DNA of 64,000 nt from Nocardioides litoris (GCF_006346315.1 NZ_VDMR01000002.1:372001-436000); one strand, 5' to 3'. Shown: positions 15,831-26,298, counted from the first letter of the stretch. Program-made: numbers and translations. Notes: generated from the letters alone by a model not told the origin.

Positions 15831-17900
15831 TCAGCGCAACGCACCGACCAGCAGCTCACCGAGGACCGTCGGCCTGGCGTCGGCGTCAAACGCCACGGCG
15901 TGCCGGAGCCGACGCCGGGTGCGCAAATTGGAGAGGTCGAGGGGCGATCGCGCGATGTCGACGAGGAAGAGGAACTCCCAGCCCGCACCTCGGCCTTGGT
16001 CGGCCCACGCGGCGAGGCGCGCGCCCCGGCCGCTGAGACCCATCCGCGCACCGGGTCCGGAGAGGTCCAGGGTGCCGTCCAGTCCCGCGAGCGGTTCTTT
16101 GCCGAGGTTGAGGACCACTCCGTCGACACGGAGGTCCCAGCCGACAGACCGCTTGGTGTGGTCATAGTGGAACAGCACGTGGTTGCCGGCGTCGACCGCC
16201 AGCCCGAGCATCACCGAGCTGCCGCCGCGGCCGAGGGAGGGAGCGGTCGACAGGACCGACCACGGTCGTGCGGCGACCGCCTGCGTCGAGCGCACCAGCA
16301 CCGTCGCTCCTGAGGCAGGGACCACGAGGCGCCCGCCCTCCACCCGGGCGCCCCCCACCACCGACCCGTCGGGGACGCGGAGGACCCGCCCCGACTCCCA
16401 CGTCGTCACGGCCGACGGGGTGTCCGAGGCGGGAGGGCCCGGCAGCAGCCCGACGTCGACGACATGGCGGTCGAGCATGCCCCGGAGCCGGTCGACGTCG
16501 CTCGGACGAGCTGACGCGAGATCGACGCGCTCACCGGGGTCGCGGTCGAGGTCGTAGAGCTCGACCGAGCCGTCACGTAGCTGCTCCACCAGCTTGAGGC
16601 CCCCCGACCGAACGGCGGCATGGGGGTGGGTGCCCCCGATGTGATGTGGGTAGAGCCAGAACAGTGCGTCGCGCGACGCCACCGAGCCGTCCCCGCCGGG
16701 CAGCAGCCCGGCTGCGTTGAGCCCGTCGAGCCCCGCGGGTGACTCGGGCCGGCCTGTCACCGCCAAGATGGTGGGGAGCAGGTCCACGGTGCTTACCACG
16801 GTGGCATCCACTCGTCCTTCGCTCTCCGCAGTGGTCGAGCCGGGCACCGATGCCCAGGCCACCACGAGAGGGACCCGGATGCCGCCCTCGTAGAGCTCGC
16901 CCTTGCCCCCGCGCAAAGGTCGGTTGGCTGCCCTGTCCTGGGCCCCGTTGTCGGCAGTCACCATCACCAGGGTCCGCTCCGCGATCCCGCGGCGGCGAAG
17001 CGCTCGGACCACGCGGGCGACCTGGGCGTCGACGCCCTCGACCATGGCGGCATAGGCGGGGTCGCGACCGGGGCGGCCCACCCCGGTCCGGGCCTCGTAC
17101 TTGGCCAGCAGGTCAGGCCGAGCAACGAGGTCGTCGTGGACCGCGTAGTCCGAGAGCAGCAGGACGAACGGCTCGTCGGCGTGGTCGTCGATGAAGTCGA
17201 CCGCCTCGCGCGCGAGGCGGTCGGTGAGGTGCTCCCCGGGCTTGGCAGGGACCGATGGCATGAAGGCGTACGGCGCGACGTAGTCACCCACGTCGATGTA
17301 CTGCTCCTCCGTCAGCCGAACGTCGTCGAAACCGTGCGCGGCGGGCCCGCCCGTTCGGCGATTCAGGGGCTCGTCGTACCGCTCGGTGAGGTGCCACTTG
17401 CCGATCAGGCCGGTGGTGTACCCCTGCGGACGGACGAGGTCCGGCAGGGTCGGCACGTCAGGGGGCAGGAAGGCGTCAGTGAGGGCATCAACCGGACGCA
17501 GGTAGTCGGTGATGCCGGTGCGGGCGGGGTACAGACCGGTCACGAGCGCCGCACGGGTGGGTGAGCAGACGGGCGCGGCCGAGTAGGCCTGGGTGAAGCG
17601 CACACCAGAGGCGGCCAAGGCGTCGATGGCTGGTGTGTCCACGAAGTCGTTGCCGTAGCACCCGAGGCTGTCCCATCCCAGGTCGTCGACGAGCACGACC
17701 ACGATGTTGGGTGGGGTGACCTGCGCCGGTCGGCCCCCGGTCGCCCGCTCGCCGCCGGCGGCGCTCGGCCGGGGTGTGCCGGGTGCGGGCTCGTTCGGTG
17801 AGCTGCAGGACGACGCCGCGGCCGCCAACCCGGCGACTGCGGCGGCACGCAGCAGCGCCCGGCGGGATTGGCCGCCGGTGGAGGCCGTAGACCTGGTCAC
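15831..17900 (-). CDS. Tat-exported lipoprotein arylsulfatase-type sulfatase
   Basis: This 689-residue protein begins at GTG (VTRSTASTGG). Its signal carries a twin-arginine stretch (SRRALLRA) and a lipobox ending at Cys32, so it should be exported folded and lipid-anchored. The alkaline-phosphatase superfamily sulfatase fold is clear: VDDLGWDSLGCYG with the metal-binding Asp pair, the CxPxR signature as CSPTR with Cys112 (to be converted to formylglycine), GKWHL and GGKGELYEGG. The last ~150 residues form an extra domain beyond the sulfatase core, possibly jelly-roll and carbohydrate-facing (inferred). It hydrolyses sulfate esters; the substrate is unknown. It converges with the kinase gene, only 8 bp apart. 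No formylglycine-generating enzyme is in the window. Confidence 0.9.
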   Translation of the reverse strand: MTRSTASTGGQSRRALLRAAAVAGLAAAASSCSSPNEPAPGTPRPSAAGGERATGGRPAQVTPPNIVVVLVDDLGWDSLGCYGNDFVDTPAIDALAASGVRFTQAYSAAPVCSPTRAALVTGLYPARTGITDYLRPVDALTDAFLPPDVPTLPDLVRPQGYTTGLIGKWHLTERYDEPLNRRTGGPAAHGFDDVRLTEEQYIDVGDYVAPYAFMPSVPAKPGEHLTDRLAREAVDFIDDHADEPFVLLLSDYAVHDDLVARPDLLAKYEARTGVGRPGRDPAYAAMVEGVDAQVARVVRALRRRGIAERTLVMVTADNGAQDRAANRPLRGGKGELYEGGIRVPLVVAWASVPGSTTAESEGRVDATVVSTVDLLPTILAVTGRPESPAGLDGLNAAGLLPGGDGSVASRDALFWLYPHHIGGTHPHAAVRSGGLKLVEQLRDGSVELYDLDRDPGERVDLASARPSDVDRLRGMLDRHVVDVGLLPGPPASDTPSAVTTWESGRVLRVPDGSVVGGARVEGGRLVVPASGATVLVRSTQAVAARPWSVLSTAPSLGRGGSSVMLGLAVDAGNHVLFHYDHTKRSVGWDLRVDGVVLNLGKEPLAGLDGTLDLSGPGARMGLSGRGARLAAWADQGRGAGWEFLFLVDIARSPLDLSNLRTRRRLRHAVAFDADARPTVLGELLVGALR

Positions 17901-18132
17901 GGTTTGTCTCTTCCGATCCTTCCGAACGGGAGTGGGTCCCGAGCACGATGGATCGACGGTAGTGGCGTGCCGGTCGGCGTGGAGCGCAACGGGAGGATTG
18001 CCCCTTCGGGAGGCAGCTCGACCCACATACCCCCGGGGGTCGGAACGTTCCAGCCGCGACGCGCCTTCTTGCGCAAACGTTGAACGTGCAGAGGGTGACC
18101 CGGGGGCCTGCCGCTCCGTTAGAGTTGTCGGG

Positions 18133-18171
18133 CCGTCCCCCGCTCGACCGTGGGGGGAGAGCGGGGGACGG
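18133..18171. terminator. 13-bp inverted repeat in the sulfatase/SDR intergenic region
   Basis: CCGTCCCCCGCTC (18133-18145) pairs perfectly with 18159-18171 around a 13-nt loop. It lies in the 322-bp gap between two divergent genes, so termination is not the obvious role. It could be an operator, or the former terminator of a lost gene and thus a boundary mark of the preceding block. The remainder of the gap shows only the -10 box at 18211. Confidence 0.5.
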
Positions 18172-18210
18172 TTCACCCCTCAGGACCTCTCGTGGGACCC
18201 CGCTGGTCCC

Positions 18211-18216
18211 TAGATT
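18211..18216 (+). promoter_or_regulatory. -10 box for SDR gene, leaderless type
   Basis: TAGATT ends 6 nt before the ATG at 18223, with no ribosome site between. Confidence 0.6.
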
Positions 18217-18222
18217 CGCGCC

Positions 18223-19200
18223 ATGCGCGCCCCGCTCCTGACTCGGGTCCTCGACGGCGCCCTCGACCGCTCGCTGGTGCTCGGCTACACCAAGGTCGGT
18301 CCCGCGCTGCGCCGCCGCTGGTGGCCCGCCGACCCCGAGCCCGGCTGCCTGGCCGGCGAGCACGTGGTCGTCACGGGCGCGACCAGCGGCCTCGGGGAGG
18401 CCATGGTCACCATGTTCGCCGAGCTCGGGGCGGTCGTGCACGTGCTGGGCCGCAACCCCGACAAGGTCGCCCGCGTGGTGCGCGAGGTGCGCGCCGCCCG
18501 CCCGACGGCCGAGCTCGTCGAGGAGGTCTGCGACGTCGGCGACCTCGACGCCGTCCGGGCCTGGTGCGCCGACCTGGCCGTCCGGGTCGACGCCCTGCGC
18601 GGCCTCGTGCACAACGCGGGGGTGCTGGAGCAGGAGCGCAGCGAGACCGCCCAGGGCCACGAGACCGGCCTCGCGGTCCACGTCCTCGGGCCGCACCTGA
18701 TGACCGAGCTGCTGCTCGACCGGCTCGACGCCGGCCGGGGCAGCGTGGTGTGGATGAGCTCGGGCGGCGCCTACTCGGCCGGGCTGCGCTCCACGGCGGA
18801 GGAGATCGAGTACTGCGAGGGCCCCTACCACGGGACCTACGCCTACGCGCGCACCAAGCGGATGCAGATCGAGCTGGCCGACGCCTGGAACGACCGGCTG
18901 CGCGGCGGCGACGTGCGCGTCGAGAGCTGCCACCCCGGCTGGGCGGCAACCCCGGGCGTCACCGACAGCCTCCCGGGCTTCGACAAGGTGATGGGTCCGC
19001 TGCTGCGCGACGCCCGGTCCGGCGCCGACACCGCCGTCTGGCTGGTGGCCACCCGCCCCGACTCGACCGGCACCCACCACTTCTGGCACGACCGGGCGCC
19101 CCGGCCCACGACGTACCCCGTGCAGCGCCGGCCCGACCCGGCGGCCCGGCGCCGCTTCACCACGTACGTCGCGGCCGCGACCGGCACCACCTGGCCCTGA
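18223..19200 (+). CDS. Short-chain dehydrogenase/reductase
   Basis: This is a 325-residue classical SDR with an N-terminal extension of about 45 residues. The Rossmann nucleotide motif TGATSGLG, the HNAGVLE strand, the Ser of WMSSGGAY and the catalytic YARTK (Tyr and Lys) are all present. It resembles DHRS12-like proteins, whose substrates are poorly known. NAD(P)-dependent oxidoreduction is secure; the substrate is not. It is monocistronic and converges with the lipoprotein gene. Confidence 0.9.
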   Translation: MRAPLLTRVLDGALDRSLVLGYTKVGPALRRRWWPADPEPGCLAGEHVVVTGATSGLGEAMVTMFAELGAVVHVLGRNPDKVARVVREVRAARPTAELVEEVCDVGDLDAVRAWCADLAVRVDALRGLVHNAGVLEQERSETAQGHETGLAVHVLGPHLMTELLLDRLDAGRGSVVWMSSGGAYSAGLRSTAEEIEYCEGPYHGTYAYARTKRMQIELADAWNDRLRGGDVRVESCHPGWAATPGVTDSLPGFDKVMGPLLRDARSGADTAVWLVATRPDSTGTHHFWHDRAPRPTTYPVQRRPDPAARRRFTTYVAAATGTTWP

Positions 19201-19218
19201 CCGGACCCGGGCCCGACG

Positions 19219-20028
19219 TCAGGCCGCGGGCCCGGCGTCGCGCAGGTCGAGGCGTTCGTCGGCCGGAGGCAGGCGGATCGGGTCGCCCGCGCCGTGCTCG
19301 CTGAAGGTGACGGTGGCCTCGTCGTCCTCCAGCTCGAGCAGGACGTGCGGCGGGCGCAGGTCGATGACGGCCCGGCCGCCGCGCAGGAAGACGGCGATGC
19401 CGCGCTCGGTGCCCATGTCGACCTGCAGGCCCTTCTCGGTCACCTGGTCGGCCCGGGGCATGACCGACTCGCGGAGGTCGCAGTAGCGACGTTCCCGCAC
19501 GCCGAGCACCCATCGGTCGACGAGCGGCTCGGCGGCCGCCGCCCTCTCGCCGTCGGTGAGGTCCGGCTCGGTGCGGCGCAGCAGCGCCTCCCACCCCGGT
19601 GCCGTGGTCCGGGTGAGCCAGGTGTCGCGGTCCTCGACGATCTCGAGCTCCGGGTCCTGGTCGAGGGTGAGGGTGCCCGCGCACCGCTCGCCGTCGAAGC
19701 GGACGTCGGCGCCCGTGCCGCGGCCGTAGCTGTTGGAGCCGTCGACCTGCATGCGGACGCGGTCGGTGGCCCGCAGCTGCCGCACGGCCTCGACGACCAT
19801 CCGCCGGGCCGGCGTGCTCTCGGCCCACTCCTGGCCCGCGCGCAGCTCGGGGTCGGGCTCGCGGACGTCCCGCGACCGTTCCTGGGTGCGGTCGACGGCC
19901 CGCTCGGGGTCGCCCCCGCCGGCCCCCTCGGCGGCCCGGCCGGCGCGGGCGTCACCCTCCCCGGCCAGGCTGCAGCCGCCGAGCGCCAGCACGAGGGCGG
20001 CCAGGAGGCCGAGGCGGTGGTGGGCCAT
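19219..20028 (-). CDS. Putative lipoprotein (LolA/LppX-like fold possible)
   Basis: The product has 269 residues and a lipoprotein signal peptide ending LALGGC. An acidic Arg/Glu-rich spacer precedes a folded domain with alternating strands (RVRMQVDGSNSYGRGTGADVRFDG, GIAVFLRGGRAVIDLRPPHVLLELE). That pattern recalls actinobacterial LppX/LprG-type lipid carriers or outcome proteins of MucB/LolA type, but no diagnostic motif is seen. The function is unknown. It is divergent from the nitroreductase gene. Confidence 0.8.
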   Translation of the reverse strand: MAHHRLGLLAALVLALGGCSLAGEGDARAGRAAEGAGGGDPERAVDRTQERSRDVREPDPELRAGQEWAESTPARRMVVEAVRQLRATDRVRMQVDGSNSYGRGTGADVRFDGERCAGTLTLDQDPELEIVEDRDTWLTRTTAPGWEALLRRTEPDLTDGERAAAAEPLVDRWVLGVRERRYCDLRESVMPRADQVTEKGLQVDMGTERGIAVFLRGGRAVIDLRPPHVLLELEDDEATVTFSEHGAGDPIRLPPADERLDLRDAGPAA

Positions 20029-20034
20029 GACGAG

Positions 20035-20040
20035 ACGGTA
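20035..20040 (-). promoter_or_regulatory. -10 box for lipoprotein gene, leaderless type
   Basis: TACCGT on the minus strand ends 6 nt before the ATG at 20028. Confidence 0.6.
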
Positions 20041-20080
20041 GTCGCGGACCGGCTGCCGCGGGGTGGGACAGGATGGCCAG

Positions 20081-20668
20081 GTGTCCCACGCCCCGATGCC
20101 CGACGCCCAGGGCCTGGCCGAGCCGCTGCGCTCGCGCTGGAGCCCGAGCGTGTACGACGCCGCCCACACGCTGACCGACGACGAGGTCGCCCTGCTGCTG
20201 GAGGCGGCCCGGTGGGCGCCCAGCGCCGGCAACAGCCAGCCGTGGCGGTTCGTCGTCGCCCCCCGCGGCAGCGCGGCCCATGCCGCCTTGCTGCCCCACC
20301 TCTCGCGCGGCAACAGCGGCTGGGTGCCGCGGGCCTCGCTCGTGCTGGTCGCCGGCTGCGAGGTCGTCGACGTCAAGAGCCCCGAGGTCGCCCGGCACGA
20401 CCTCGGCCAGGCCGTGGCCCACGTGACCCTGCAGGCCCGGGCGATGGGCCTGCACACCCACCAGTTCGCCGGGTTCGACCACGAGGCGGCCGCGGCCGCC
20501 CTCGGCGTCCCCGACTCGGTGCGGCTCGTGGCGGGCATCGCCGTCGGGGTGCCCGGCGACCCGGCGGAGGTCGACGAGCGCGACGCCGACCGCGACCGTC
20601 GCGAGCGCAGCCGCCGCCCCCTGGCCGAGATCGCGTACGTCGACGGCTGGCGGCCGTGGCGCGGGTAG
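20081..20668 (+). CDS. Nitroreductase family FMN protein
   Basis: This 195-residue nitroreductase-fold protein has the FMN-binding signature RWAPSAGNSQPWRF and the later GQAVAHVTLQARAMGLHTHQ helix. It should bind FMN and reduce a nitro- or quinone-type substrate with NAD(P)H. The start is placed at GTG 20081 because a CAGGAT box lies 6 nt upstream; GTG 20063 and ATG 20096 are alternatives. It overlaps the next gene by 13 bp. Confidence 0.85.
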   Translation: MSHAPMPDAQGLAEPLRSRWSPSVYDAAHTLTDDEVALLLEAARWAPSAGNSQPWRFVVAPRGSAAHAALLPHLSRGNSGWVPRASLVLVAGCEVVDVKSPEVARHDLGQAVAHVTLQARAMGLHTHQFAGFDHEAAAAALGVPDSVRLVAGIAVGVPGDPAEVDERDADRDRRERSRRPLAEIAYVDGWRPWRG

Positions 20669-21324
20669 CCGACCCGCGCCGCTCGCGCCGGGTGGCGGTG
20701 GTGGTCGTCGTCGCGCTGCTCGCCCTGGTCAACCTGCCGCTGGTGCACGGCGCCTGGACCGACCGCCAGGTCCGCGTCGCCGGCGTCGACGTGGTGGCCG
20801 AGGTCACCGCCACCGAGGACGCCCCGGGCCCCGGGGGGCTCGTCGACTTCCGCTTCGCGCCCGACGTCGACCCCGACCAGGCGACCTGGCGGGCCGCCCT
20901 GGAGCAGCCGGCCTTCGCCCGCGCGGTCGACGACGGCACCGTGGAGGTCCGGGTGGTCCCGGGCGACCCGCGGCGCTACCTCGTCGAGGGCGCCCAGGGC
21001 ACCGGGCTGCTCCTCGTGCTCACCGGGTTCGCCGACGTGGTGCTGCTGCTCGCCCTCGTCCTCGTCGTGCGCCGCCGCGGCGGCGGCCCGCTGCGCCTGG
21101 TCGCGCTGGAGGACGTCACCCGCGCCCGGCCCGGCGGCCGGCTCGAGGAGGTCGACGAGGCGACGTACCTCGTGGTGGGGGAGGTGAGCGTCCGCGAGCT
21201 CGACGCGGTCGTCATCGACACCGGCGCGCGGTCGGTGCGGGTCGAGCTCGACGGCCACGCCAACCCCGTCGGGTACGAGCAACCCGCACAGGTGAGGGCC
21301 CGCCTGCCAGAATCGGGGGCATGA
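20656..21324 (+). CDS. Two-span membrane protein of unknown function
   Basis: This 222-residue protein starts at GTG (VARVADPRRSRR), overlapping the nitroreductase gene by 13 bp. One span follows the basic N-terminus (VAVVVVVALLALVNLPLV). A periplasmic stretch of about 85 residues comes next, then a second span (GLLLVLTGFADVVLLLALVLVV). A cytoplasmic domain of about 80 residues ends the protein. No family was recognised. It overlaps the glutathione peroxidase start by 4 bp (ATGA), suggesting one transcript. Confidence 0.75.
   Translation: MARVADPRRSRRVAVVVVVALLALVNLPLVHGAWTDRQVRVAGVDVVAEVTATEDAPGPGGLVDFRFAPDVDPDQATWRAALEQPAFARAVDDGTVEVRVVPGDPRRYLVEGAQGTGLLLVLTGFADVVLLLALVLVVRRRGGGPLRLVALEDVTRARPGGRLEEVDEATYLVVGEVSVRELDAVVIDTGARSVRVELDGHANPVGYEQPAQVRARLPESGA
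21308..21313 (+). promoter_or_regulatory. Possible internal -10 box before glutathione peroxidase
   Basis: CAGAAT lies 7 nt before the ATG at 21321, inside the end of the upstream gene. It would allow separate leaderless expression of the peroxidase. Confidence 0.4.
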
Positions 21325-21803
21325 CGACGCTCCAGGACTTCCACGCCACCTCGCTCGACGGGCAGGACGTCGACTTCGCGGCGTACGCCGGCAAGGTGGT
21401 CCTCGTGGTCAACACCGCCTCGCAGTGCGGGTTCACGCCGCAGTACGAGGGCCTGCAGAAGCTCCACGAGCAGTACGCCGACCAGGGGCTCGTCGTGGTC
21501 GGCTTCCCGTGCGACCAGTTCGGCGGGCAGGAGCCCGGGTCGGAGGACGAGATCGGCGCGTTCTGCCAGAAGAACTACGGCGTCACCTTCCCGATGATGA
21601 GCAAGGTCGAGGTCAACGGCGACGGCGCCCACCCGGTCTACCAGTGGCTGCGCGGGGAGAAGGGCGGCCTGCTCGGCAGCAAGATCAAGTGGAACTTCAC
21701 CAAGTACCTCGTCGGCAAGGACGGGCAGGTCATCGACCGCTACTCCCCGACGACCAAGCCCGAGAAGATCTCCGGCGACATCGAGAAGGCCCTGAAGGCC
21801 TGA
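21321..21803 (+). CDS. Glutathione peroxidase (thiol peroxidase) family
   Basis: This is a 160-residue Cys-type peroxidase. The active-site Cys36 lies in NTASQCGFTPQY, and the FPCDQFGGQEPG block carries the resolving-Cys and Gln positions. WNFTKYLV holds the conserved Trp and Asn. Bacterial members reduce hydroperoxides, usually with thioredoxin rather than glutathione, which actinobacteria lack. It is cytoplasmic and of family-typical length. Confidence 0.94.
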   Translation: MTTLQDFHATSLDGQDVDFAAYAGKVVLVVNTASQCGFTPQYEGLQKLHEQYADQGLVVVGFPCDQFGGQEPGSEDEIGAFCQKNYGVTFPMMSKVEVNGDGAHPVYQWLRGEKGGLLGSKIKWNFTKYLVGKDGQVIDRYSPTTKPEKISGDIEKALKA

Positions 21804-21846
21804 GGCCCGGCTGACTCGCCAACCGGGCGCTGGGCACCGGGCCGTC

Positions 21847-22314
21847 GTGGCCACCTTCACCTCCTCCACCACCGCCGAGGCGGTCGTGCCGGTCGAGCGC
21901 GCCCGCGTCTGGGACGTGCTCACCGACCCCGACCTCGTCGCCCGGCTGACGCCGTTCATCTCCTCCATCACCACCGACGGTGCTGACCACTGGGTCTGGC
22001 ACATGAGCGGCCTGCAGGTGCTCGGCCGCGGGTTCTCGGCCACGTTCACCGAGCGGATGACCCTCGACGAGGGCAAGCGCATCGAGTTCGACCACGACCC
22101 GCCGCGGGGCGCGAAGGAGCGGGCCGGCGTGCACGGCTGGTACGACCTGGCCGACCACGACCAGGGCGTGCTGCTGGCCATCAGCCTGGAGATCTGCGTC
22201 GACCTGCCGCTGCCCAGGGTCTCGGGCCCCGCGGTGCGCACCGCGATGCGCGGCGTGACCGCGCAGATGGGGGACCGGTTCTCCAAGAACCTGCTCGACC
22301 ACCTCGGCGTCTGA
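21847..22314 (+). CDS. SRPBCC (START-like) family protein
   Basis: This 155-residue protein starts at GTG (MATFTSSTTAEAVVP). It has the pattern of the polyketide-cyclase/START-like fold: an N-terminal strand, VWDVLTDPDLVARL, then successive strands, and a long C-terminal helix (RTAMRGVTAQMGDRFSKNLLDHLG). DUF3211/CoxG-like relatives bind small hydrophobic ligands. No ligand or enzymatic role can be assigned. Confidence 0.82.
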   Translation: MATFTSSTTAEAVVPVERARVWDVLTDPDLVARLTPFISSITTDGADHWVWHMSGLQVLGRGFSATFTERMTLDEGKRIEFDHDPPRGAKERAGVHGWYDLADHDQGVLLAISLEICVDLPLPRVSGPAVRTAMRGVTAQMGDRFSKNLLDHLGV

Positions 22315-22420
22315 GGCGGGACCGGGCCCGGGCGAGCGCCCCGCAGACCACGGCCCCGGACCGGCTCCGCCTGCGACCGCAACGACCGTTACTCGCCTGT
22401 AACCCGGGGGCGGTGACAAG

Positions 22421-23827
<1,407 letters not shown>

Positions 23828-23855
23828 GGCCGCCGCCCGGCGTCCTGCGGTCGGG

Positions 23856-24527
23856 TCAGGACACGTAGCGGACGTCGGCGGCGTCGCGGAAGCGCACCAG
23901 CTCGTCGAGCGCCTCGTCGCGCACGTCGCGGTCGGTCGAGGTGACCGTGACCGCGAACGGGTGCTCGGCGTAGCCGACGGTCGTGGTCCACTGCGCCGGG
24001 TCGCCGTCGTCGCCCTCGACCGGCTCCTCGGGGCTCCACACGAGCCGGTCGCCGTCGGCGTCCTCGGTGGGCTCGCCCCACCGCTTGGTCAAGAAGGCAT
24101 GGCCCGACTCGGTCGAGGCGAGCACGGCGTAGGTCAGCGTCACCGGCCGCTGGTCGAAGCTGGTGGTGCAGCGCAGCTCCAGCGGGCGGTTGGGGCGGCG
24201 GACCTGGGTGCAGCCCTGCTCGGTCGGGCGCAGGGCCGGGAAGACCCACTTCAGCCCGGCCCGCCCCGCCGGCTCGGGGCACGCCCCGGTGGGCCGGACG
24301 ACGCCGTCCCAGCACGTGACCTCGCGGTCGGGGGTGGCCCGTTCGGGCACCTCCTCGAACAGCTTGCCCGCACCGACACCGGCCGCCACCAGCAGCGCGG
24401 CGAGCAGCGGCACGAGCACGATCGGCCCCCGCAGCCGCCGGAGCACCCGGAGCGCCAGGGGTCGCTCGCGGACCTCGTCGGGGTGGGGCGCGTCGTCGTA
24501 CGACGTCACGCTGGGCCGGTCCGGCAT
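23856..24527 (-). CDS. Membrane-anchored hypothetical protein
   Basis: This 223-residue protein starts MPDRPSVTSYDD. It has a basic segment, one span (about 37-58, IVLVPLLAALLVAAGVGAG) and an ectodomain with four Cys (CWDGVVRPTGACPEP, GCTQVRR, LRCTTSF), probably disulfide-bonded. No family was recognised. It is divergent from the VWA lipoprotein gene 67 bp away. Confidence 0.75.
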   Translation of the reverse strand: MPDRPSVTSYDDAPHPDEVRERPLALRVLRRLRGPIVLVPLLAALLVAAGVGAGKLFEEVPERATPDREVTCWDGVVRPTGACPEPAGRAGLKWVFPALRPTEQGCTQVRRPNRPLELRCTTSFDQRPVTLTYAVLASTESGHAFLTKRWGEPTEDADGDRLVWSPEEPVEGDDGDPAQWTTTVGYAEHPFAVTVTSTDRDVRDEALDELVRFRDAADVRYVS

Positions 24528-24533
24528 GCGCAC

Positions 24534-24539
24534 ATCATC
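24534..24539 (-). promoter_or_regulatory. Possible -10 box, leaderless type
   Basis: GATGAT on the minus strand lies 6 nt before the ATG at 24527. It matches the -10 pattern only at A2 and T6. Confidence 0.35.
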
Positions 24540-24594
24540 ACCCGGCCCGGTCAGGACCGGGAACCGGACTCCGCCGGCGCCCGTCCCAGCCCGC

Positions 24595-26241
24595 ATGACC
24601 CAGCGCCCGCGACCCGCTCGCCGCCCCCGACGCCTGCTGCCCCTGCTCACCGTGCTCGCGGTGACCTCGCCCCTCGCCCTCGCCGCCTGCGCCGGCGGCG
24701 ACGAGGGCTCCGGATCCGACCCCGAGTCCTGGTACGAGTCCTACGACGGCGAGACCGACGGCGAGACCGACGGCGACGCCGCGGCGGGCGCCCCGGCCCC
24801 GAGCGCGGCGGACGAGTCCCAGCCGCTCGTCCCGCCGGTGGAGCCGACCGAGGTGCCCGCGCCCGACGAGGACAACACCTTCGTCGAGGCCGGGAGCAAC
24901 GGGTTCGTGCCGACCGCGGAGGACTCCCGGTCGACCTTCGCCCTCGACGTCGACACCGGGTCCATCGGCGTGGCCCGCAGCCTGCTCGCCGACGGGTACG
25001 CCGTCCCCGCGGCCGCGGTGCGGCCCGAGGAGTGGGTCAACTCCCTCTCCTACGACGACCCGGCGCCGACCCGGGGCGACCTCGGCGTCACGGCCGAGAC
25101 CGGCCTGGCGCCGACCCTGGACGACGGGACCCAGGTCGTGCGGGTCGGCGTCCGGGCCCGCGACGTCGACCCGGACGACCGGCCACCGGTCAACGTGACC
25201 CTGGTCGTGGACCGGTCGGGCTCGATGGACGTGCGCGACCGGCTCGGCCTGGTCCAGTCGTCCCTGGCGCTGATGGCCGACGAGCTCCGCCCCGACGACA
25301 CCGTCGCGGTGGTCTCCTTCGACGACGGCGCCGTGCCGATCCTCGGGCCCACGCCGGTGCGGGACCGCGAGGCGGTCCTGGGCGCGGTCGAGGAGCTGAC
25401 CCCCGGGGGCGGCACCAACCTCGAGGCGGGCCTGCGCGAGGGCTACCGCACGGCCCGCGAGGCCTTCGACCCCGACGAGACCAACCTGGTGGTGCTCTGC
25501 TCCGACGGCGTGGCCAACATCGGCTCCACGGGGCCGGGCTCGATCGCCGAGACCATCGCCGAGCAGGGCCGCGAGGGCATCGCGCTGGTCACGGTCGGCT
25601 TCGGGATGGGGAACTACGACGACCACATGATGGAGCAGCTCGCCGACACCGGCGACGGGTTCTACTCCTACGTCGACACCTACGAGGAGGCCGAGCGCCT
25701 CTTCGGGACCGAGCTCACCACGACCCTGGTGCCCGTCGCCGCGGAGGCGCGGGCGCAGGTCGCCTTCGACCCCGGGCTCGTGTCGTCCTACCGGCTGGTC
25801 GGCTACGAGAACCGCGACCTCGCCGACGAGGACTTCACCGACCTCGGCGTCGACGCCGGCGAGCTGGGCGCGGGTCACCACGCGACCGCGCTGTACGAGG
25901 TGCGGCTGGCCGACGGCGTCGAGCCCGGCACGCGCATCGGCGAGGCGACCGTGCTGTGGCGGCCCACCGGACCGGGCACCGAGGAGGCCGAGCCGCAGGA
26001 GGCCCGGGCCGAGCTGGTCGCCGCCGACCCCGGGGCCGAGCCGTCGGACGACCTGGCCCTGGCCACGGCGGCGGCCGACCTCGCGCAGCTGCTCGAGGAC
26101 GCGTCGCCGTACGCCGAGCGGGGCGTCAGCCTCGACGACCTCGACGCCCGCCTCGACGAGCTGCGCCGGGCCGAGGGCAGCGCGGCCGCGGGCGCCGAGC
26201 AGCTGGCCGAGCTCGTCGACCTGGCCCGTCGGACGCGCTGA
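24595..26241 (+). CDS. VWA domain lipoprotein (YfbK-like)
   Basis: This 548-residue secreted lipoprotein has a signal ending ALAAC. A Glu/Asp/Pro-rich spacer of about 80 residues leads to an N-terminal domain (TFALDVDTGSIGVARSLL, PAAAVRPEEWVNSLSYDDPAP). A von Willebrand factor A domain follows, with an intact MIDAS DxSxS at Asp206, Ser208 and Ser210. A C-terminal DUF3520-type domain runs from about 375. This order matches the YfbK family, surface proteins of unknown partner. It is not in an obvious operon. Confidence 0.9.
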   Translation: MTQRPRPARRPRRLLPLLTVLAVTSPLALAACAGGDEGSGSDPESWYESYDGETDGETDGDAAAGAPAPSAADESQPLVPPVEPTEVPAPDEDNTFVEAGSNGFVPTAEDSRSTFALDVDTGSIGVARSLLADGYAVPAAAVRPEEWVNSLSYDDPAPTRGDLGVTAETGLAPTLDDGTQVVRVGVRARDVDPDDRPPVNVTLVVDRSGSMDVRDRLGLVQSSLALMADELRPDDTVAVVSFDDGAVPILGPTPVRDREAVLGAVEELTPGGGTNLEAGLREGYRTAREAFDPDETNLVVLCSDGVANIGSTGPGSIAETIAEQGREGIALVTVGFGMGNYDDHMMEQLADTGDGFYSYVDTYEEAERLFGTELTTTLVPVAAEARAQVAFDPGLVSSYRLVGYENRDLADEDFTDLGVDAGELGAGHHATALYEVRLADGVEPGTRIGEATVLWRPTGPGTEEAEPQEARAELVAADPGAEPSDDLALATAAADLAQLLEDASPYAERGVSLDDLDARLDELRRAEGSAAAGAEQLAELVDLARRTR

Positions 26242-26298
26242 CTTTACAAACGCGGAGGTCTTGTCAAGGCGCTTTACATCCCCTACCTTCTTGTCAAC
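26242..26298 (+). promoter_or_regulatory. alkB promoter with duplicated operator-like repeat
   Basis: Two copies of CTTTACAN-N11-TTGTCAAN lie exactly 30 bp apart, at 26242-26268 and 26272-26298. Each is an imperfect inverted repeat, because CTTTACAA resembles the complement of TTGTCAAG. A promoter is embedded: -35 TTGTCA (26261-26266), a 17-bp spacer and -10 TACCTT (26284-26289). A regulator bound to either copy would cover the -35 or the -10. The TetR protein encoded downstream is the natural candidate. Confidence 0.7.
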
